Part shown: in pieces, positions 1 through 4,368 of the stretch | Position numbering within the stretch: position 1 is the first letter of the stretch | How the letters are laid out: the number at the start of each line of letters is the position of its first letter | Origin: JACPIL01 sp964362365 | GTDB lineage: Archaea > Nanobdellota > Nanobdellia > Woesearchaeales > GW2011-AR9 | NCBI GenBank assembly: GCA_964362365.1 | Contig: CAYIEF010000044.1 | Coordinates: 1 to 8,353 of the forward strand | DNA length: 8,353 nucleotides | Direction: 5' to 3' | Position numbers and translations under genes: made by a program | The notes under the pieces: generated by a model | What the model was told of the DNA's origin: nothing | The model's database searches: none | The model's input: the letters and a program-made list of their open reading frames with translations, nothing else

Positions 1-2
1 CC

Positions 3-215
3 TTAGCTGGGCAAGCCTATTCAGCTGCAGCAACGCAAAAATTACCTTCTGCGTATAAAGTAGCGTACCAGCGGGTGAAAGCAGTACCCTCATCAGCTTG
101 TCAAGAACGAGGATGGGAGTGTGGAGAATTAATTCTCCAAAAAGTAAATTGTGGAACGTGTCCGCCGAGTTCATATGGCTGTACAGAAGAAGGCAAGTGC
201 GGGTACTTGAAGTGA
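3..215 (+). CDS. 3' end of a diverged Cys-rich secreted/anchored small protein (left-truncated)
   Basis: An open frame enters from the left edge and ends at TGA 213-215, giving 70 visible residues. The first residues (LAGQAYSAAA) align in position and character with the ITGNAFAYNL stretch that follows the hydrophobic N-terminus of the downstream paralogues, so only about 20-25 residues are probably missing. The C-terminal half has six cysteines (visible residues 33, 40, 50, 53, 60, 66) and ends in a G-K-C motif like the G-A-C end of the paralogues. The DSDGG motif is absent, so this is a distant relative or another Cys-rich domain on the same N-terminal plan. Six cysteines in an exported protein suggest disulfides. 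Function is unknown. The start codon lies outside the window. Confidence 0.75.
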   Translation, partial: LAGQAYSAAATQKLPSAYKVAYQRVKAVPSSACQERGWECGELILQKVNCGTCPPSSYGCTEEGKCGYLK

Positions 216-250
216 GTATTTTTACTTATTTTTCTTTCTTCTTTTCCTCT
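216..250 (+). terminator. T-rich tract, likely archaeal terminator
   Basis: Several runs of 4-5 T follow the stop codon of the partial gene, with no hairpin. Archaeal RNA polymerase commonly terminates at T-tracts on the non-template strand, so this probably separates the partial gene from the promoter at 260. Confidence 0.4.
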
Positions 251-252
251 GA

Positions 253-302
253 CGAAATCTTTATATTCTGAAAAGTTTTTCTATAGGATTATCAAAGAGG
301 CG
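253..302 (+). promoter_or_regulatory. Promoter and ribosome binding site of paralogue 1
   Basis: TTTATATT at 260-267 is preceded by CGAAA, a purine-rich BRE-like segment seen at several array promoters. The Shine-Dalgarno site GAGGCG at 297-302 has one mismatch to the GAGGTG of the other copies. From TATA to ATG is 48 nt, which predicts a leader of roughly 15-25 nt. Confidence 0.7.
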
Positions 303-307
303 TTAGA

Positions 308-619
308 ATGAAAAAAGCAGTTTTAGTTGTGTTGGGATTAGCCGCAGTTGTATTGTTGGCAGTTAGTTTAAATGGTAAAATAACCGGCAATGCCTTTGCC
401 TACAATTTAGCCTACAGCTGTCAGGACAGTGATGGAGGAAGCAATCTTTACGAGCGGGGGACGGTAGAATACAAGGATACTACCTTTGCTGGACCAAAAA
501 GAACAGTAGCTGATACTTGTGTCAATTTCGCATACTTGCTTGAGCATTCTTGTGAGGGCCCAGTGCACTTAGAAGAAATGTATCCTTGCCCTTGTGAAAA
601 TGGCGCTTGTAAAAGATAG
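308..619 (+). CDS. Cys-rich DSDGG-domain secreted/anchored protein, paralogue 1
   Basis: A 103-aa protein. Residues 2-21 are hydrophobic with a short Lys start, fitting a signal peptide or membrane anchor. The segment GKITGNAFAYNL (23-34) follows. The rest is a small exported domain with C38 before DSDGG, C71, L-L-E-H-S-C82, the pair C94-P-C96, and C101 in the G-A-C end. Six cysteines suggest three disulfides. DSDGG resembles acidic calcium-loop motifs, but metal binding is only a guess. I recall similar C-x-DSDGG modules inside larger DPANN surface proteins; here the module stands alone. The ATG sits 5 nt after GAGGCG. Its 3' half is almost identical to that of paralogue 5. Function is unknown. 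Confidence 0.9.
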   Translation: MKKAVLVVLGLAAVVLLAVSLNGKITGNAFAYNLAYSCQDSDGGSNLYERGTVEYKDTTFAGPKRTVADTCVNFAYLLEHSCEGPVHLEEMYPCPCENGACKR

Positions 620-635
620 AGCGCAATAATTTAAA

Positions 636-643
636 TTTTTTTT
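636..643 (+). terminator. T8 tract after paralogue 1
   Basis: An uninterrupted run of eight T lies 17 nt after the stop codon, with no strong hairpin, consistent with T-tract termination in archaea. The same tract recurs at 2490-2497 within the duplicated block. Confidence 0.5.
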
Positions 644-651
644 ACTTTAAC

Positions 652-707
652 ACCGAAATGTTTATATTCCCTAAAAATCTTCTTTCTGTAGTATAATCAA
701 AGAGGTG
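652..707 (+). promoter_or_regulatory. Promoter and ribosome binding site of paralogue 2
   Basis: TTTATATT at 661-668 is preceded by ACCGAAATG. GAGGTG at 702-707 lies 6 nt before the TTG start, with 53 nt from TATA to start. The whole promoter and leader is duplicated at 2506-2561 in front of the NIDO gene, with differences only at 668 and 688. Confidence 0.75.
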
Positions 708-713
708 TTAAAC

Positions 714-1028
714 TTGGAAAAAAAGGTTTTGATCGTGTTGGGTTTAGTGGCAGTAGCTGTGTTAGTGGTCACTTTGAATGGAAAGATAACCGGAAATGCC
801 TTTGCATACAATCTACCGCGAAGTTGTACTGATAGTGATGGGGGCAACAATCCTTACGAACGGGGAGAAGTAGAATATAAGGATCTATCTTTTGCAGGTC
901 CCAAAAAAACTATAGCTGATAGCTGTCCTAATGAAGGGAATTTGCTCGAGCATTATTGTGATGGTGTTGTGCGTTTGACTGAAACCATCCCTTGCCGATG
1001 TGAAGATGGTGCGTGTAAGAAATATTAA
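714..1028 (+). CDS. Cys-rich DSDGG-domain secreted/anchored protein, paralogue 2 (TTG start)
   Basis: A 104-aa protein. The start is placed at TTG 714: the in-frame GTG at 705 lies inside the Shine-Dalgarno site, whereas TTG gives MEKKVLIVLGL, aligning residue for residue with the other copies at the same spacing. Residues 3-21 are hydrophobic, then GKITGNAFAYNL (23-34), C38 with DSDGG, C71, L-L-E-H-Y-C82, C94-R-C96 and C101. Against paralogue 1 the GKITGNAF stretch is identical in protein but differs at many synonymous codon positions, which indicates purifying selection. The middle (residues 45-78) varies more. Function is unknown; a disulfide-stabilised surface or secreted protein is the likely form. 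Confidence 0.88.
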   Translation: MEKKVLIVLGLVAVAVLVVTLNGKITGNAFAYNLPRSCTDSDGGNNPYERGEVEYKDLSFAGPKKTIADSCPNEGNLLEHYCDGVVRLTETIPCRCEDGACKKY

Positions 1029-1139
1029 ATCAAAAAAAGCAGAAATTCCTAACCTTTAGGGAAGGGATAGCCACTTTTCAGGATTTTCTTTAATTTCTTC
1101 TTTCTATTTATTTTTATGATGTAAAGGTATAGGAAAAGA
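1029..1139 (+). other. Spacer between paralogues 2 and 3, T-rich
   Basis: This non-coding spacer has a weak CCTAA/TTAGG hairpin (1048-1052 with 1056-1060, 3-nt loop) followed by T-rich sequence from about 1084. It probably serves as the 3' end of paralogue 2. No open frame with a plausible start was seen. Confidence 0.35.
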
Positions 1140-1190
1140 TTTATATCCTCTAGAGTTTTTTCCACTAGCCAGATAATCTTAAAAGAGGTG
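1133..1190 (+). promoter_or_regulatory. Promoter and ribosome binding site of paralogue 3
   Basis: TTTATATC at 1140-1147 is preceded by GGAAAAGA. GAGGTG at 1185-1190 is 5 nt before the GTG start. From TATA to start is 56 nt, the longest in the array. Confidence 0.7.
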
Positions 1191-1195
1191 TTAAT

Positions 1196-1504
1196 GTGAA
1201 TAAAGCAATATTAATTGTGTTGGGAGTGTTTGCGACTGCCCTGTTGTTAGCTGGTTTAGATGGAAAAATAACTGGAAATGCGTTTGCGTACAACCTACCG
1301 CGCAGCTGTACAGATAGCGACGGTGGTAAAGATCCGTATACTTTAGGAACAGGGGAATATAAGGGTACAGCTTCGGCTAGATTAATATCGTTTAAGGATG
1401 AATGCAAAAATAAAGGAAATTTACTCGAACATTACTGTTATGGCACTGGACACGCGACGGAAACTGTCCCTTGCCGATGCGAAAACGGTGTCTGTAAGAG
1501 GTAA
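1196..1504 (+). CDS. Cys-rich DSDGG-domain secreted/anchored protein, paralogue 3 (GTG start)
   Basis: A 102-aa protein starting at GTG 1196. An ATG at 1194 overlaps the GTG but is out of frame. The GTG start gives MNKAILIVLGV, matching the family, 5 nt after GAGGTG. Layout: hydrophobic 4-20, GKITGNAFAYNL (23-34), C38 with DSDGG, C70, L-L-E-H-Y-C81, C93-R-C95, C100. It shares NLPRSCTDSDGG and NLLEHYC with paralogue 2 and is closest to it there. Its central stretch (about 50-69) is unlike the others and lacks the F-A-G-P-K segment, so variation is concentrated between the first and second cysteines. Function is unknown. Confidence 0.88.
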   Translation: MNKAILIVLGVFATALLLAGLDGKITGNAFAYNLPRSCTDSDGGKDPYTLGTGEYKGTASARLISFKDECKNKGNLLEHYCYGTGHATETVPCRCENGVCKR

Positions 1505-1507
1505 TTG

Positions 1508-1516
1508 TTTTTTTTT
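1508..1516 (+). terminator. T9 tract after paralogue 3
   Basis: Nine consecutive T begin 3 nt after the stop codon. This fits archaeal T-tract termination and would separate paralogue 3 from the structured spacer that follows. Confidence 0.5.
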
Positions 1517-1530
1517 CAATTCTTGAAGAG

Positions 1531-1682
1531 TATACCTAACTGCTTTGCGATAGCAAAGTCACGAACGAAGTGACTCGACTTGCAGTGGGGATAGGAAGCA
1601 AGATCAAAAACCACGCAGTTACACTTAGCCACTAATGAGTTATTAAGTCATACCCCGTAGCTTGTTGCGTGGTTTTTGGTTT
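1531..1682. ncRNA. Structured spacer: enclosed double hairpin plus long inverted-repeat stem
   Basis: This is the longest spacer in the array and contains no plausible gene. Stems seen: ACTGC/GCAGT (1539-1543 with 1582-1586) enclosing two hairpins, CTTTGC-GATA-GCAAAG (1543-1558) and AGTCAC/GTGACT (1557-1562 with 1570-1575, 7-nt loop). These two hairpins share bases 1557-1558, so their end pairs compete. Then comes a perfect 12-bp stem, AAAAACCACGCA (1606-1617) with TGCGTGGTTTTT (1666-1677), extendable through C1605-G1678 to about 1601/1682 with wobbles, around a 48-nt loop. The part at 1543-1575 recurs inverted at 5458-5490. It could be a small structured RNA, a palindromic mobile element or a complex terminator. 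Strand is not determined. Confidence 0.4.
1543..1575 (-). repeat. 33-nt double-hairpin repeat, copy A (inverted relative to copy B)
   Basis: The reverse complement matches 5458-5490 at 30 of 33 positions without gaps. Of the three differences, two are partners of one base pair in the CTTTGC/GCAAAG stem (G-C here, C-G in copy B) and the third is in the tetraloop. The pattern indicates selection for pairing and not for sequence alone. Confidence 0.75.
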
Positions 1683-1694
1683 CTTTTTTCTTTA

Positions 1695-1746
1695 ACGAAA
1701 TGTTTATATTGACAAAAGTTTTCTTATCATTATATTAAAAGAGGTG
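1695..1746 (+). promoter_or_regulatory. Promoter and ribosome binding site of paralogue 4
   Basis: TTTATATT at 1703-1710 is preceded by ACGAAATG. GAGGTG at 1741-1746 is 5 nt before the ATG. From TATA to start is 49 nt. Confidence 0.7.
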
Positions 1747-1751
1747 TTCGT

Positions 1752-2063
1752 ATGAAAAAAATGGTTTTTGTAGTGTTAGGATTGTTAGCAGTTGCTTTGG
1801 TAGTGCTCAATTTAGAAGGTAAAATAACTGGGAAAGTTGTTGAATCTCCATATAAACCTGCATCCCCCTACACTTGTAAAGATAGTGATGGCGGCAGAAA
1901 TCCAGAAGTGCAAGGAACAGTTACCAATGTATTAGGTTCTTTTCCAGATACCTGTAGAAATGAAAGAACGCTTTTTGAACATACTTGCAAAGGGAATGTC
2001 CATAGAAAAGAGACTGTGCCCTGCCCAGTCAGATGTAGAGATGGGGCTTGTGCTTCTTACTAA
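1752..2063 (+). CDS. Cys-rich DSDGG-domain secreted/anchored protein, paralogue 4 (divergent)
   Basis: A 103-aa protein and the most divergent complete member. Residues 4-20 are hydrophobic. Only GKITG of the usual motif is kept (23-27) and it continues as KVVES, with about four extra residues before C42. DSDGG is intact (44-48). Cysteines are C42, C68, C79 (in L-F-E-H-T-C), C91, C95 and C100. The C-P-C pair is widened to C-P-V-R-C, as expected for a disulfide domain that tolerates loop changes. The G-T-V-T start of its middle section resembles the form of this module I recall from larger DPANN proteins, so it may be closer to the ancestral state (inference). ATG 1752 lies 5 nt after GAGGTG. 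Function is unknown. Confidence 0.88.
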   Translation: MKKMVFVVLGLLAVALVVLNLEGKITGKVVESPYKPASPYTCKDSDGGRNPEVQGTVTNVLGSFPDTCRNERTLFEHTCKGNVHRKETVPCPVRCRDGACASY

Positions 2064-2078
2064 GATTTAACTGTTGCC

Positions 2079-2098
2079 TTTTTTCTATTTTTTATTTG
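2079..2098 (+). terminator. T-rich tract after paralogue 4
   Basis: Three T-runs follow the stop codon by about 15 nt, with no hairpin. This is a plausible archaeal T-tract terminator ahead of the paralogue 5 promoter. Confidence 0.4.
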
Positions 2099-2102
2099 GT
2101 TT

Positions 2103-2156
2103 AGAAAAATTTTATATCTTCCAAGATATTTTGGGATTAAAAGTTTCGAAGAGGTG
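2103..2156 (+). promoter_or_regulatory. Promoter and ribosome binding site of paralogue 5
   Basis: TTTATATC at 2111-2118 is preceded by AGAAAAAT. GAGGTG at 2151-2156 is 5 nt before the ATG. From TATA to start is 51 nt. The leader sequence differs from that of paralogue 1, although the 3' halves of the two genes are nearly identical. Confidence 0.7.
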
Positions 2157-2161
2157 TTAAG

Positions 2162-2473
2162 ATGGATAAGAGAATGTTAATCGTATTGGGCGTATTTGCC
2201 GTTGCTCTGTTAGTGGTTACTTTAAACGGAAAAATAACTGGAAATGCGTTTGCCTACAACTTACCGTATAGCTGTTCGGATAGTGATGGTGGAAGCAATC
2301 TTTACGAGCAGGGAATCGTCGAATACAAAGATACGTCTTTTGCAGGACCAAAAAGAACAGTAGCCGATACTTGTGTCAATTCCGCTTACTTGCTTGAGCA
2401 TTCTTGTGAGGGCCCAGTGCACTTAGAAGAAATGTATCCTTGCCCTTGTGAAAATGGCGCTTGTAAAAGATAG
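2162..2473 (+). CDS. Cys-rich DSDGG-domain secreted/anchored protein, paralogue 5 (mosaic)
   Basis: A 103-aa protein: hydrophobic 5-20, GKITGNAFAYNL (23-34), C38 with DSDGG, C71, L-L-E-H-S-C82, C94-P-C96, C101. The N-terminal third reads like paralogues 2 and 3 (LIVLGVFA, then TLNGK). From codon 44 on it matches paralogue 1 with very few changes: in protein, 61-103 differ only at residue 74 (F to S). The nucleotide sequence shows the same switch, with high identity beginning near 2291 and running past the stop codon. The gene therefore looks like the product of recombination or gene conversion between array members. ATG 2162 sits 5 nt after GAGGTG. Function is unknown. Confidence 0.9.
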   Translation: MDKRMLIVLGVFAVALLVVTLNGKITGNAFAYNLPYSCSDSDGGSNLYEQGIVEYKDTSFAGPKRTVADTCVNSAYLLEHSCEGPVHLEEMYPCPCENGACKR

Positions 2474-2489
2474 AGCGCAATAATTTAAA

Positions 2490-2497
2490 TTTTTTTT
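2490..2497 (+). terminator. T8 tract after paralogue 5
   Basis: A copy of the T8 tract at 636-643, inside the duplicated block, 17 nt after the stop codon. It is a likely T-tract terminator. Confidence 0.5.
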
Positions 2498-2505
2498 ATT
2501 TTAAC

Positions 2506-2561
2506 ACCGAAATGTTTATATCCCCTAAAAATCTTCTTTCTTTAGTATAATCAAAGAGGTG
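2506..2561 (+). promoter_or_regulatory. Promoter and ribosome binding site of NIDO gene (copy of paralogue 2 promoter)
   Basis: TTTATATC at 2515-2522 and GAGGTG at 2556-2561, 6 nt before TTG 2568. It differs from 652-707 only at two positions (668 and 688 in copy 1). The NIDO gene should therefore be expressed much like array paralogue 2. Confidence 0.75.
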
Positions 2562-2567
2562 TTAAAC

Positions 2568-3284
2568 TTGGAAAAAATGAAAATTATTAGAACATTGTTA
2601 GTGTTGTTGTGTAGTTTAGTGCTGTTGTCTGCGTTTGCATCAGCACAGACTTACGCTGTAGAAATATTTTTGGCAGGGGGGAGTACTACTGATGGTGATA
2701 GTAATATTGAAACAATAGCTGGTGTAGAAAATGTTAGCGGTCTTGGAGGAATGGCAAGATATGTTCCTGCGGATGTGTTTCCTTCTTCCGTGCTGTCTAT
2801 ACCTAGGGACTCTCCAGAAGGGTATGCATATACACGTTTCGGTAATAACTGGATGTACTGGTTAAATATTCCTTATTCCTGGACTAGCTTGGATAATCCA
2901 ACAACTTTAAGCTTAGGCGATGATGAAATGTCTTCCGCTATCAATTTGGGTTTCAATACTCTTTTCTACAATACTTTATATAGCCAAATAAGAGTTTGCT
3001 CTAATGGCTTTATAACTTTTGATACGTCTAGCACTTCTTGCCCATATGTTGCTCAGAATGTGCCTGATTCTACTGCTCCTAACAATCTTATTGCTGGATG
3101 GTGGGAAGATTTGCTGCCTGCTTCTGCTGGAGGGACTGGAACGATCAAGTACCAATTCTTCCAAGATGTGTATGGGGAGAAACAGTGGGCGGTTATCGAA
3201 TTTAATCAAGTTGGCCATTATGGCCACCTGGATAAAAAAGTGAGTTTTCAGATAGTTCTTACTGAATATCCGTACGCAACATAG
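2568..3284 (+). CDS. Secreted NIDO (nidogen-like) domain protein, apparently C-terminally truncated
   Basis: 238 aa from TTG 2568, which sits 6 nt after GAGGTG. ATG 2577 (235 aa) is an alternative and may be the original start. Residues 4-26 form a classical signal peptide ending A-S-A, with cleavage expected after A26. About 115-233 resembles a nidogen-like beta domain of archaeal and bacterial surface proteins: I-N-L-G-F 125-129, R-V-C-S-N-G-F-I-T-F 142-151, N-L-I-A-G-W-W-E-D-L 173-182, W-A-V-I-E-F 207-212, S-F-Q-I-V-L 226-231. C144 and C158 may form a disulfide. By recollection the family continues past this last strand with an E-x-x-x-x-I-x-F-x-Y strand and usually more domains; here it stops at EYPYAT. 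The last 26 nt overlap the 3' end of selU. It was probably part of a larger adhesin-like protein. Confidence 0.8.
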   Translation: MEKMKIIRTLLVLLCSLVLLSAFASAQTYAVEIFLAGGSTTDGDSNIETIAGVENVSGLGGMARYVPADVFPSSVLSIPRDSPEGYAYTRFGNNWMYWLNIPYSWTSLDNPTTLSLGDDEMSSAINLGFNTLFYNTLYSQIRVCSNGFITFDTSSTSCPYVAQNVPDSTAPNNLIAGWWEDLLPASAGGTGTIKYQFFQDVYGEKQWAVIEFNQVGHYGHLDKKVSFQIVLTEYPYAT

Positions 3285-4293
3285 TTTCTCTTTTTTCTAT
3301 TTCTTTTAATTTTGTAATTGCTTCATCTATCTTATTATTCTCTACTTCCAGATCAAACTTCACATCCTTCAAAGTATGCGCATACAAAACATCATAGTAC
3401 TCCTTCAGCAAGATTCGAGCCACTTCTTCATACTTTCCTACATCAATGAGAGTAATGATCTCCTGCTTCCGTCTGTTGCTGATTATATCCCGCAACTGTG
3501 GAGTGATCTCCCGGATCTGCTGGATCTTTTCTGGAGAGGAAAAATATTCCTGCACGCATTCTTTCACCCGCAGCTCAAAATCTTTTTTGATGAGAACATT
3601 AAACCCTTTCTTCATGGCTTTGAATAAGAAGAGAGGAATTTCAGTATTTCCAATCTTTCGGCTTTCACCTTCTACAAAAATATAATTGTGATGGTTTAAT
3701 TCCTTCAACCGTTGTAAAAGGAGATTTTCGAATCTTTTCTGGCGGTTTGGTTTCAATCCTACTCCTCCGTATAAGCTGCCACGGTGCTGGGCCAGTTCTT
3801 CGAGATTGAGTGAGTTTTGGAACTGTTCGAGTAATTTTGTTTTCCCCGAGCAGGTCAAGCCGTACAAGCAGATGATTTTTGGTTTAAGTTGAAAATTATA
3901 GAGCTGGTCAGTAATATAATGCCGGAAACTTTTGTATCCGCCTTCCACTTGCAGGACTTTGAAACCGATGGATTCTAGCAAAGAGGCAATAATTCCTGAA
4001 CGCATCCCTCCACGGGCGCAATAGACGATAATAGTCTTGTTTTTATGTTCTTTTACCGCATGGTAAATGGAAGGGATTTTGTTGGGGAATAATTCCATCC
4101 CTCGCTCGATCGCTTTTTCTCTGGAATATTGCCTGTAGATGATGCCTACCTCGTGCCGCTCTTGATCATCCAGCAAAGGAACATTGATAGCGCCAAGAAG
4201 ATGGTCTTCTGCGTATTCTTTGGGTGTTCTGGCGTCTAGGATAAGGACATTTTCCATTTCCAGGGCTTTGGCGATGCTGATTTTTTGCACCAT
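3259..4293 (-). CDS. selU: tRNA 2-selenouridine synthase (rhodanese plus P-loop)
   Basis: A 344-aa protein, close to the E. coli SelU (YbbB) length. It replaces sulfur with selenium in 2-thiouridine at tRNA wobble position 34, using selenophosphate and passing through a geranylated intermediate. Residues 1-125 are a rhodanese domain: I-L-D-A-R 18-22, N-V-P-L 37-40, catalytic C92 in Y-C-A-R-G-G-M-R-S, then V-E-G-G-Y-K 116-121. The second domain has Walker A G145-L-T-C-S-G-K-T152, the H-R-G-S motif (170-173) and V-E-G-E-S-R-K-I-G (207-215), all typical of SelU. ATG 4293 gives a normal N-terminus. No Shine-Dalgarno site precedes it, so the mRNA is probably leaderless. The gene is fused full-length, unlike the two-gene form known in some methanogens. 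No selenophosphate synthetase is in view; geranylation alone is an alternative role. Confidence 0.93.
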   Translation of the reverse strand: MVQKISIAKALEMENVLILDARTPKEYAEDHLLGAINVPLLDDQERHEVGIIYRQYSREKAIERGMELFPNKIPSIYHAVKEHKNKTIIVYCARGGMRSGIIASLLESIGFKVLQVEGGYKSFRHYITDQLYNFQLKPKIICLYGLTCSGKTKLLEQFQNSLNLEELAQHRGSLYGGVGLKPNRQKRFENLLLQRLKELNHHNYIFVEGESRKIGNTEIPLFLFKAMKKGFNVLIKKDFELRVKECVQEYFSSPEKIQQIREITPQLRDIISNRRKQEIITLIDVGKYEEVARILLKEYYDVLYAHTLKDVKFDLEVENNKIDEAITKLKEIEKRETMLRTDIQ

Positions 4294-4315
4294 GTTATTT
4301 CTAATCAGCTGTTTC

Positions 4316-4328
4316 TTTAAAAAATATA
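4316..4328 (-). promoter_or_regulatory. Putative TATA box of selU
   Basis: On the minus strand an AT-rich TATATTTTTTAAA lies 31-35 nt before the ATG, the distance expected for a leaderless transcript. A second option is the nearly palindromic TTATATAA at 4338-4346, shared with the divergent lipoprotein gene, which would give a leader of about 20-25 nt without a Shine-Dalgarno site. Confidence 0.45.
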
Positions 4329-4337
4329 GTAGTTAAA

Positions 4338-4346
4338 TTTATATAA
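4338..4346 (+). promoter_or_regulatory. TATA box of the lipoprotein gene
   Basis: TTTATATAA lies 31 nt before ATG 4369 and 34 nt before ATG 4372, as expected for a leaderless or nearly leaderless archaeal transcript. GGAG at 4362-4365 could assist only if the transcript starts upstream of it. Confidence 0.6.
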
Positions 4347-4368
4347 TGGGATAGTGTGGTTGGAGAAT

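Larger units (their letters stand above)
437..723 (+). repeat. Direct repeat, copy 1 (3' half of paralogue 1 plus promoter and start of paralogue 2)
   Basis: This aligns without gaps to 2291-2577 at a constant offset of 1854. In 491-723 I count six mismatches (511, 528, 532, 645, 668, 688), with a perfect 112-nt block at 533-644. Identity is lower but clear in 437-490. Non-coding bases are as conserved as coding ones, which points to a recent copying event. Confidence 0.92.
2291..2577 (+). repeat. Direct repeat, copy 2 (3' half of paralogue 5 plus promoter and start of NIDO gene)
   Basis: This is the partner of 437-723. Identity stops at 2577, inside a short A-run just after TTG-GAA, where the sequence switches from paralogue 2 coding to the NIDO gene. 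The A-run is therefore the likely recombination junction. Confidence 0.92.

Noticed and set aside
705..707. GTG at 705 (and at 2559) as start codon
   Set aside because: Both lie inside the GAGGTG ribosome site; TTG at 714 and 2568 gives the spacing and N-terminus shared by the paralogues.
1048..1060. CCTAA/TTAGG mini-hairpin after paralogue 2
   Set aside because: Five base pairs with a 3-nt loop is within chance for this sequence, so it is mentioned only within the spacer entry.
308..2473. CRISPR array as explanation of the regular repeats
   Set aside because: The repeat unit is about 0.5 kb and coding, with no short identical repeats separated by unique spacers.
3019..3243. Open frame on + strand within the NIDO gene
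   Set aside because: Composition is low-complexity Leu-rich and it lies out of frame inside a gene with a clear signal peptide and domain; it has no ribosome site.
3380..3685. Two overlapping + strand open frames inside selU
   Set aside because: They are antisense to a gene with clear rhodanese and P-loop motifs and show no promoter or domain of their own.
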